NCBI GenBank assembly: GCA_017881265.1
Contig: JADGRA010000047.1
Span: forward strand, 1-64,000
Length of the DNA stretch: 64,000 nt
Reading direction: 5' to 3'
Source of the DNA: Myxococcaceae bacterium
GTDB taxonomy: Bacteria; Myxococcota; Myxococcia; Myxococcales; Myxococcaceae
The notes beneath the pieces are model-generated. The model had not been told where the DNA came from, made no database searches, and saw nothing but the letters and a program-made list of their open reading frames with translations. This document shows positions 57,998-64,000 of this stretch, in pieces. The position numbers and the translations under genes are program-made. The stretch's first letter is position 1. Every line of letters begins with the position of its first letter.

Positions 57998-60511
57998 ATG
58001 GCTCAGCGAACCAAGAAGGCCACGGCAGAGAAGGCCAAGCCTCCCAAGGCGCAGGTGCGCACTGCCGCCGCCCCGAAGGCCGCCGCGCCAGCCGCCACCC
58101 GGGCGCGCCGCGCGCCGGCGGTACGCCGCAGCTCGGCCAAGACGCTGAGTGCTGCCGCGGCCCCGGCCAAGGCCATTCGGACGTTGGCCACGGTGAAGGC
58201 CGCGCCCGCGGCGCGGCGCCCCGGCGCCCGCTACCTCGTCGTCGTCGAGTCGCCGGCCAAGGCGAAGACCATCAAGAAGTACCTGGGGCCGGGCTACACG
58301 GTGAAGGCTTCGGTGGGCCACATCAAGGACCTCCCGAAGTCGAAGATGGGCGTGGACGTCGAGCATGGTTTCAAGCCCGAGTACGTCGTCATCAAGAGCA
58401 AGGAGAAGGCCCTCGGTGAGTTGAAGAAGTACGCCGAGAATGCCGACACCGTCTTTCTGGCCACCGACCCCGACCGCGAGGGCGAGGCCATCGCCTGGCA
58501 CATCTCCGAGGAGCTGCGCCACCCACACGCGGTGCGCGTCCTCTTCAATGAGATTACGAAGAAGGCCATCCAGGCGGCCATCGCCCAGCCGATCGAGCTC
58601 GACCGAAGCAAGTACGACTCGCAGCAGACCCGGCGCATCCTCGACCGGCTGGTGGGCTATGAAATCTCCCCCATCCTCTGGGCCAAGGTCCGCCGTGGCC
58701 TGTCCGCCGGCCGCGTCCAGTCGGTGGCGGTCCGCCTGGTGGTGGAGCGCGAGCGGGAGATAAAGGCCTTCGTCCCGGTCGAGTACTGGACGCTGGACGC
58801 CGAGCTCGAAGGCCAGGAGCCGCCGCCCTTCCGCGCCCGCCTTTTGAAGCTGGACGGGCAGAAGGCCGAGGTCAGCGACCGGGCCACGGCCGAGGGGCTG
58901 TTGGCCGAGCTGCGAGGGGCGGAGTTCCGGGTGGCGAAGGTCGACCGGCGCGAGCGCCGGCGCAATGCACCGGCCCCCTTCATCACCAGCAAGCTGCAGC
59001 AGGACGCGGCCAACCGGCTGCACTTCACCGCCAAGAAGACCATGATGCTCGCCCAGCGCCTGTATGAAGGCGTGGAGCTCGGCGAGGAGGGGCAGGTCGG
59101 CCTCATCACCTACATGCGCACCGACTCGGTCCGGCTGTCGGCGGACGCGGTGGAGGCGGTGCGTGGCCTCATCCGCACCCGCTACGGGGCGGAGGCGCTG
59201 CCGGAGGAACCGGTCGTCTTCAAGGGCCGAAAGAGTGCCCAGGATGCGCACGAGGCCATCCGGCCCACCTCGCTCGACTACCCGCCGGAGCGGGTGAAGC
59301 CCTTCCTCGAGCCGGACATGGCCCGGCTGTATGAACTCATCTGGAACCGATTCGTGGCCTGCCAGATGAAGCCCGCGGTGTATGACGCGACGACGGCCGA
59401 CATCTCGGCCGGGCGCGCCACCTTCCGCGCCACCGGCTCGACGCTGAAGTTCGCCGGGTGGCTGGCCGTCTACGGCGAAGTGCCGGTCGACGAGGAGCCG
59501 GAGAAGCGGGAGCCCGGGGAGGAGGCGGAAGTGGAGGCGACCGGGGCCCTGCCGCCGCTGTCGGAGGGGGAACTGCTGACGGTGCGCCAGCTGCTGCACG
59601 AGCAGCACTTCACCCAGCCGCCGCCCCGCTTCACCGAGGCCAGCCTGGTGAAGGAACTGGAAGAGCAGGGGATTGGGCGCCCGTCCACCTACGCTGCCAT
59701 CCTCAGCGTCATCCAGGACAAGAAGTACGTGGAGAAGCTGGAGGGCCGCTTCCACCCGACCGAGCTCGGAAAAATCACCACCGAGGAATTGGTGAAGCAC
59801 TTCCCCCACGAGATGGACGTCACCTTCACGGCCGGGATGGAGGAGAAGCTCGACCGGATTAGCGAGGGGGAGGCGAAGTGGAAGACGGTCCTGCAGGAAT
59901 TCTGGGACCCCTTCAAGGTGACGCTGGCGCAGGCGGCGGTGCAGATGCGAGACGTCAAGCGCGAGGAGACGCCCACCGACATCGTCTGCGAGAAGTGCGG
60001 CAAGCCCATGTCCATCAAGTGGGGGAAGATGGGCCGCTTCCTCGCCTGCACCGGCTACCCGGAGTGCAAGAGCACCAAGGACTTCAAGGAAGTCGACGGC
60101 AAGGTGGTCCCGGTGGAGGAGCAGCCCACCGACGAGGTGTGCGAGAAGTGCGCACGGCCGATGGTCATCAAGCGGGGCCGCTTCGGCCGCTTCCTGGCGT
60201 GCTCGGGCTACCCGGAGTGCAAGAGTAGCAAGCCCCTGTCCATCGGCGTGGCTTGCCCCACCTGCAAGGTGGGCTACCTGACCGAGCGGCGCAGCCGGCG
60301 GGGCAAGGCCTTCTTCGGCTGCAACCGCTACCCGGACTGCACCTTCGCGGCCTGGGACCGCCCGTTGCCGGAGGCCTGTCCCAGCTGCGCCTCGCCATAC
60401 CTGCTGCAGAAGTACAGCAAGCGCGATGGGGCGAGCGTGGTGTGCCCGAACAAGGACTGCGGCTACCGGCGCTCCGTCGACGAGGGCGGGACCTCCTCCT
60501 CCGCCGCCTGA
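57998..60511 (+). CDS. topA: DNA topoisomerase I
   Basis: Relaxes negative supercoils by single-strand passage. An 837-residue type IA enzyme. Residues 1-77 are a Lys/Ala/Pro-rich tail, then the TOPRIM domain (YLVVVESPAKAKTIKKYLG; FLATDPDREGEAIAWHI). The catalytic Tyr372 lies in GLITYMRTDSVRLS. Four C-terminal C4 zinc motifs follow (CEKCGKPM..., CEKCARPM..., CPTCKVGY..., CPSCASPY...). E. coli TopA lacks the basic N-terminal tail; the tail resembles histone-H1-like or mycobacterial C-terminal lysine repeats. Confidence 0.97.
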   Translation: MAQRTKKATAEKAKPPKAQVRTAAAPKAAAPAATRARRAPAVRRSSAKTLSAAAAPAKAIRTLATVKAAPAARRPGARYLVVVESPAKAKTIKKYLGPGYTVKASVGHIKDLPKSKMGVDVEHGFKPEYVVIKSKEKALGELKKYAENADTVFLATDPDREGEAIAWHISEELRHPHAVRVLFNEITKKAIQAAIAQPIELDRSKYDSQQTRRILDRLVGYEISPILWAKVRRGLSAGRVQSVAVRLVVEREREIKAFVPVEYWTLDAELEGQEPPPFRARLLKLDGQKAEVSDRATAEGLLAELRGAEFRVAKVDRRERRRNAPAPFITSKLQQDAANRLHFTAKKTMMLAQRLYEGVELGEEGQVGLITYMRTDSVRLSADAVEAVRGLIRTRYGAEALPEEPVVFKGRKSAQDAHEAIRPTSLDYPPERVKPFLEPDMARLYELIWNRFVACQMKPAVYDATTADISAGRATFRATGSTLKFAGWLAVYGEVPVDEEPEKREPGEEAEVEATGALPPLSEGELLTVRQLLHEQHFTQPPPRFTEASLVKELEEQGIGRPSTYAAILSVIQDKKYVEKLEGRFHPTELGKITTEELVKHFPHEMDVTFTAGMEEKLDRISEGEAKWKTVLQEFWDPFKVTLAQAAVQMRDVKREETPTDIVCEKCGKPMSIKWGKMGRFLACTGYPECKSTKDFKEVDGKVVPVEEQPTDEVCEKCARPMVIKRGRFGRFLACSGYPECKSSKPLSIGVACPTCKVGYLTERRSRRGKAFFGCNRYPDCTFAAWDRPLPEACPSCASPYLLQKYSKRDGASVVCPNKDCGYRRSVDEGGTSSSAA

Positions 60512-60535
60512 GGCACACGCCGCCCTCCTGACTTC

Positions 60536-60564
60536 TTGACACCTCCGCCTCGAAACGGGACGAT
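60536..60564 (+). promoter_or_regulatory. Candidate promoter of the aglRQS-like operon
   Basis: A perfect -35 TTGACA at 60536-60541 and, 17 bp later, GACGAT (60559-60564, three of six). It is the only TTGACA in the topA-aglR spacer and would give a leader of about 100 nt. Confidence 0.35.
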
Positions 60565-60669
60565 TTAGAAGATGGCACCGAGGGACGCCCGCTTCTCGCG
60601 GGGCCGCTTTCACCCGTCTTCCCTGCCCGCGCCCTTGAGCGGCGCTCCCGCTCCGAAAGGAACCATCCG

Positions 60670-61407
60670 TTGGTACTCTCCGCACTGAACCACATCTTGG
60701 ATGTGGTGGTCCTCGCTGCCGCGCCAGTCGCTGGGGGCGGTGTCAAGAACAGCATTGTCCGCTTCTTCCAGGAGGGCGGACCGCTGATGTACGTCAACAT
60801 CTTCTGGATGGCGGTGGCCATCGCCGTCATCGTCGAGCGGATTGTGACGTTGCTGTTCCGCTACAACCTGAATGCCGAGCCCTTCATGGACCAGATTACG
60901 AAGCTGGTCCTTCAGGGCAACGTCGACCGGGCGGTGAAGCTGTGCCGGGCCGCGCCCAACGCGCCCCTGGCGAAGGTCATCAGCGCCGGCCTCACCCGTG
61001 CCAACCGCGGCGAGATGGAGGTGGCCAAGGCGGTGGAGGAGGCCATCCTCGAGCACACCCCGCCCATCCAGACGCGCATCCCCTGGCTGTGGTCGCTCGC
61101 CAACATCGCCACTCTGGTCGGCCTCATCGGCACCATCGTCGGCCTGATTGGGACCTTCCAGGCACTGGGCAACGTGCCGGCCGACCAGAAGCAGGCCCTG
61201 CTCTCCAACGGCATTTCCGAGGCGATGAACAACACCGCCTTCGGGTTGTCCATCGCCGTGACCTGCATCGTCGCCCACCTCTTCCTCTCCTCGTACGCCA
61301 AGCGGATGGTCGACACGGTGGAACTGAGCGCGCTGAAGCTAGAGAACATCCTCTCCCGGCGCGCCGCCGGGGAGACGTCGGCCATGGACTACGAGAAGTC
61401 GGCCTGA
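60670..61407 (+). CDS. aglR: MotA/TolQ/ExbB-type proton channel, AglR-like
   Basis: A 245-residue inner-membrane protein forming the channel pentamer of a proton-driven motor. Three helices are visible: MYVNIFWMAVAIAVIVERIVTLLF, LWSLANIATLVGLIGTIVGLIGTF and NNTAFGLSIAVTCIVAHLF. The conserved TolQ threonine region (IATLVGLIGTIVGLI) is intact. It starts at a TTG with AAAGGA upstream. The order TolQ-TolR-TolR and the partner residues match AglR-AglQ-AglS, the gliding motor of Myxococcus xanthus. A TolQ of an envelope system is less likely because no tolA, tolB or pal follows. Confidence 0.8.
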   Translation: MVLSALNHILDVVVLAAAPVAGGGVKNSIVRFFQEGGPLMYVNIFWMAVAIAVIVERIVTLLFRYNLNAEPFMDQITKLVLQGNVDRAVKLCRAAPNAPLAKVISAGLTRANRGEMEVAKAVEEAILEHTPPIQTRIPWLWSLANIATLVGLIGTIVGLIGTFQALGNVPADQKQALLSNGISEAMNNTAFGLSIAVTCIVAHLFLSSYAKRMVDTVELSALKLENILSRRAAGETSAMDYEKSA

Positions 61408-61411
61408 CGGG

Positions 61412-61951
61412 ATGGCGTTTTTCTACAGCCGCCGGAAGCTGAAGGTCCGGGACGAGCACGAACTCGGGGAACTGAACATCGTTCCCTACCTGGACATCCT
61501 CATGAACCTCATCATGTTCATGCTGCTGTCTATCACCGGCCTGGCGGCCTTCGGCATCCTCAACGTGAGTGCGCCGAGCTACGGCGGGCCGAGCGCCGCG
61601 GCGCAGGATGACAGCGACAAGCCCAAGCTCTTGCTGTCGGTGCTGGTCTCCAAGAAGGGCTTCTACGTGGCCGGGGCCGGCGGCTTGCTCGGCCCGCAGA
61701 CCGGCTCCGTCAACCCGGACGAGGTGCCGCCCACCCTGCCCAAGAATGCCGACGGCACCTACGACTATGCGGCGCTCACCGCGCAGCTGGTGGGGGTGAA
61801 GAAGGAGTTTCCCACCGAGACGAAGGTCATCATCGGCGCCGAGGCGGACATCCCCTATGAAGTCCTGGTGGGCACCATGGATGCGGTGCGGGAGTCCCCG
61901 CCGCCGGACCGCAAGGTGCTGTTCCCCGACGTCACCCTGGGAGCGCTGTAG
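61412..61951 (+). CDS. aglQ: ExbD/TolR-type motor protein, AglQ-like
   Basis: A 179-residue protein with a single N-terminal helix (IVPYLDILMNLIMFMLLSITGLAAFGIL) and a periplasmic ExbD-like domain. The proton-carrying Asp is residue 28, the same position as the essential Asp28 of M. xanthus AglQ. The periplasmic part contains long inserted loops (GAGGLLGPQTGSVNPDEVPP). The start lies four bases after the AglR-like stop, and the next gene begins immediately after its stop (TAGATG). Confidence 0.8.
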   Translation: MAFFYSRRKLKVRDEHELGELNIVPYLDILMNLIMFMLLSITGLAAFGILNVSAPSYGGPSAAAQDDSDKPKLLLSVLVSKKGFYVAGAGGLLGPQTGSVNPDEVPPTLPKNADGTYDYAALTAQLVGVKKEFPTETKVIIGAEADIPYEVLVGTMDAVRESPPPDRKVLFPDVTLGAL

Positions 61952-62551
61952 ATGGCCGGCCCGCAAGCCCCGGCGGCCGCACCGCTGGACGACGAGACGC
62001 TGCAGCGGCTGATGTTCCGCAAGGCGATGACGCGCAAGAAGCGCATCGAGCGGGACAACGCGGGCCAAATCCGCGAGCTCAACATCGTCGCGATGATGGA
62101 CATGATGACCATCATCCTGGTCTTCCTGCTCAAGTCCTACACCGCCTCGGCCATCTCCCTCACCCAGTCCGAGGACATCAAGCCTCCCGTCTCCTCCACC
62201 CGGGCCACCCCGCGCGACACGGTGGCCGTCACCATCACGCCCAAGGACATCCTGGTGGGCGACCGGGTGGTGGTGGCCCTGGAACATGGCCAGGTCCCGC
62301 CGGCCGCCCTCAACGGCCGGCTGGTGGTCCCACTCGACCAGGCCCTGCGCAAGGAAGTGGAGAAGCTGAAGTACATCGCCGAGCGCAACCCGACCGCCCC
62401 CTTCAGCAAGGAATTGTCCGTCATCGGCGACCGCCGCATCCCCTACGACTTGCTCCTCACCGTGCTGTACACCGCCGGGCAGAACGAGCTCGAGAATTAC
62501 CGCTTCGTCGTCCTGCAGAAGGAAGCAGGGCCGGGCGAGACCACCAACTGA
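61952..62551 (+). CDS. aglS: ExbD/TolR-type motor protein, AglS-like
   Basis: A 199-residue protein. An N-terminal cytosolic extension of about 40 residues (KAMTRKKRIERDNAGQIREL) leads to the helix NIVAMMDMMTIILVFLLKSY. It carries the proton-carrying Asp50, the equivalent of Asp60 in M. xanthus AglS. A periplasmic ExbD-like domain follows. Together with the AglQ-like paralogue it would couple proton flow through the AglR-like channel to the gliding machinery. Confidence 0.8.
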   Translation: MAGPQAPAAAPLDDETLQRLMFRKAMTRKKRIERDNAGQIRELNIVAMMDMMTIILVFLLKSYTASAISLTQSEDIKPPVSSTRATPRDTVAVTITPKDILVGDRVVVALEHGQVPPAALNGRLVVPLDQALRKEVEKLKYIAERNPTAPFSKELSVIGDRRIPYDLLLTVLYTAGQNELENYRFVVLQKEAGPGETTN

Positions 62552-62741
62552 CGGCCCACCGGGCGCACCCGCCAGGGGGCGCTGAGGCGGGCCCCCAAGC
62601 TGCACCTGCCGCCCGGGTGGCAGGCGCCCCAGGGGCGTCCACTCCAGGCCAGGCCATCTCCTCCGGCAAAGGGCTTCCCTGCGTCGAAGAAACACCGTTG
62701 AATGCCCCGGGCCGCAGTCGGCCACTCGGGGAGGGCGGCAC

Positions 62742-64000
62742 ATGCCGGTGGGAGAGAGTCCGCGAGGCGGTTTCCCGCTGCGTCCGGCCGCCGCATCCCT
62801 CCTCCTCGCGCTGTTGCTGGGCCTGGGCTGCCTCAACCTGGACTTGCCCACCGTCCCCCAGACGCCTCCCCCTCCGTCGCTGGACATCCTCGCGCCCAAG
62901 TCGGGCGACGTCATCAACCTCACCGCCCAGGTGTCGGTGGCGGCGGCCTCGGTGGACGGCATCCGCCAGGTGAATGTCCTGTGCGGCCCCCCCGACGGCG
63001 GGGCGCACGTCATCTACACGTGGGCATCGGCGCCGTACCAGGCGCTGGTGGACTTCTCCCTCTGCCAGGACGTTACCCAGGTCAACCCCGACGCCGGGCA
63101 CCCGTTGCTGCCGGTGCAGGTGACGGCCGTCAGCGGGGGCGACGCCGGCGCGACGCAGCAGAAGGGGGTCGACGTCTTCCTCAACACCGACGGGCCCGTG
63201 TTGAGTGTCCTCTACCCGCCCACTGCGCAGCCGAAGACGCCCTTCACGGTGCTGGTGGCCACCGATGGCGGGCTGCGCAGCTTTCCGCAAGTCCTCCTGG
63301 ACGGACTTCCGGCCACCAGCGTCACCGCTACCACCGGACCCTCCGGCGTCGTCACCTACAGCGTCTACTTCCAGAGTACGCCTGGCCTTGGGACGGACAG
63401 CTACCCGTACACCCCGGGCGTGCCCGTCCCCATCGAAGTTCTCACCGACACGCAGCGGGCGGTGCGCCTGACGGTGAGTGCCACCGGGGAAAACGGCAAC
63501 ACCACCCAGGTGGACCTGGGCGTGCAGCTCACCCGCGTGGTGTGGGACCGCTACATTCCGGGGCAGCCGGCGGCGAGCGGTCCGCTGGCCTGGGCCACCC
63601 AGCCACTGGCCTTCGACGGGGGCCTCATCCTGCCCCTGGCCACCTCGGCGCCGGTGAGCTCCGCCTCCGCCTGGATTCCGGGGCGTCTGGACGCGGTGGA
63701 CGGCACCTTCTACGGGTTTGACCCCGCCGCGCTGCCGGACGGCGGTTACCTGGCGAAAGGCCTCAACGCGCTGGGACAGAGCCTTTTCGCGCTTCCCCAG
63801 GGCAATTCCAGTCAACTTCTGCTGGCGCCGCCGCCCCCGTCCAGGGCACCGCTGGTTCCCGGCGGAACGCTTTTGGGCCAGGTGGTGCCGCCGCTGACGC
63901 GCGTTGCCAACCTGTTATGCCTGCCAGACTCGGTGACGGGCTGCTCCGACGCCGGTGACAGCGTGACGTGCCTCAACCCGCAGCTGCAGACGGTGACAGC
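62742..64000 (+). CDS. Large lipoprotein, 3' end beyond window
   Basis: An open frame of 419 codons running off the edge. The N-terminus has a lipoprotein signal (LLLALLLGLGCLNLDLP). The mature part is Pro/Thr/Asp-rich and beta-like, with segments such as SLDILAPKSGDVINLTAQVSVAAASVDGIRQVNVLC resembling an Ig-like fold. GSSxxxxAP-type loops and several Cys pairs (CLPDSVTGCSDAGDSVTC) occur later. Myxobacteria have many such surface lipoproteins. GGAGGGCGG precedes the ATG at 62742. It lies 190 bp behind the AglS-like gene in the same orientation, so a role in the gliding envelope complex is possible but unproven. Confidence 0.75.
   Translation, partial: MPVGESPRGGFPLRPAAASLLLALLLGLGCLNLDLPTVPQTPPPPSLDILAPKSGDVINLTAQVSVAAASVDGIRQVNVLCGPPDGGAHVIYTWASAPYQALVDFSLCQDVTQVNPDAGHPLLPVQVTAVSGGDAGATQQKGVDVFLNTDGPVLSVLYPPTAQPKTPFTVLVATDGGLRSFPQVLLDGLPATSVTATTGPSGVVTYSVYFQSTPGLGTDSYPYTPGVPVPIEVLTDTQRAVRLTVSATGENGNTTQVDLGVQLTRVVWDRYIPGQPAASGPLAWATQPLAFDGGLILPLATSAPVSSASAWIPGRLDAVDGTFYGFDPAALPDGGYLAKGLNALGQSLFALPQGNSSQLLLAPPPPSRAPLVPGGTLLGQVVPPLTRVANLLCLPDSVTGCSDAGDSVTCLNPQLQTVT

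Noticed and set aside
60670-62551. Tol-Pal envelope system
   Set aside because: TolQ/TolR homologues are present, but no tolA, tolB or pal follows. There are two TolR-type proteins, as in AglRQS.
61124-63013. 629-codon minus-strand open frame over the aglRQS-like operon
   Set aside because: Antisense shadow of three well-supported genes, with no recognisable domain.
1-64000. Insertion sequence, prophage, integrase or toxin-antitoxin module
   Set aside because: No transposase, integrase, phage structural gene, terminal inverted repeats or classic toxin-antitoxin pair was found. The Fic protein has no antitoxin partner next to it.

Overview
The window is a chromosomal segment of a high-GC (roughly 70% by eye) myxobacterium, most likely in the Myxococcales/Cystobacterineae. 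Three things point there. A TolQ/TolR/TolR triad looks like the AglR-AglQ-AglS gliding motor. A pseudo-receiver plus very long coiled-coil protein is of the AglZ/FrzS type. There are also typical myxobacterial signalling genes: a Ser/Thr kinase, a DUF4388 response regulator, an RpoH/SigB-type sigma factor and many lipoproteins. I found no insertion sequence, prophage, CRISPR array, rRNA or tRNA. The region reads as core chromosome with some patchy accessory genes.

Layout. 1-3.2 kb: the 5' part of class II ribonucleotide reductase (nrdJ, minus strand) with a promoter and an NrdR-box-like pair, then a thioredoxin-like ferredoxin, a crotonase and a Bax-inhibitor-1 membrane protein. 3.8-7.5 kb: an ATP-grasp-like protein divergent from a ThDP-enzyme/isochorismatase pair. 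7.6-10.7 kb: a tightly overlapped operon queD-folE-SDR-GlcD-like oxidase. 10.8-17.5 kb: an alternative sigma factor, a TPR protein, acyl-CoA synthetase, amidohydrolase, a chimeric AraC/VOC relic and a fatty-acid desaturase. 17.8-22.1 kb: a small-protein, secreted-protein and lipoprotein zone with lower coding density, ending in tatA. 22.4-25.1 kb: a lipid cluster (SCP2, CoA-transferase, acyl-CoA dehydrogenase) in which two transcription units share a 15-bp near-palindromic element. 25.2-30.3 kb: small lipoprotein, glyoxalase-like, hydrolase and zinc-ribbon genes, then housekeeping rlmE, tyrS and 5-formyl-THF cyclo-ligase, with a possible structured RNA upstream of the last.

30.8-48.5 kb: a TPR/kinase pair, then a long minus-strand series. 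In transcription order this is the AglZ/FrzS-like protein, TauE, MoxR ATPase, glnE, response regulator, ilvE, degenerate Fic protein, endonuclease IV, DHH phosphoesterase and cysteine desulfurase. 48.7-57.7 kb: DUF4912 plus a GH57 branching enzyme, HtrA, a diguanylate cyclase with a periplasmic c-type haem motif, PgeF, a CpoB-like lipoprotein and a LysM protein. 58-64 kb: topA, the aglRQS-like motor operon and a large lipoprotein cut by the window edge.

How the genes connect. The two motility-related loci (AglZ-like and AglRQS-like) lie about 12 kb apart. The 22-25 kb cluster and the synthetase, desaturase and crotonase suggest active fatty-acid turnover. queD/folE supply the deazapurine branch of queuosine synthesis. 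The best novelty candidates are the haem-binding diguanylate cyclase, the AraC/VOC chimera, the shared operator-like palindrome, the Fic protein lacking its catalytic His, the hydrolase lacking its nucleophile and the receiver/DUF4388/J-domain/TPR fusion. I see no single dramatic new multi-gene system.
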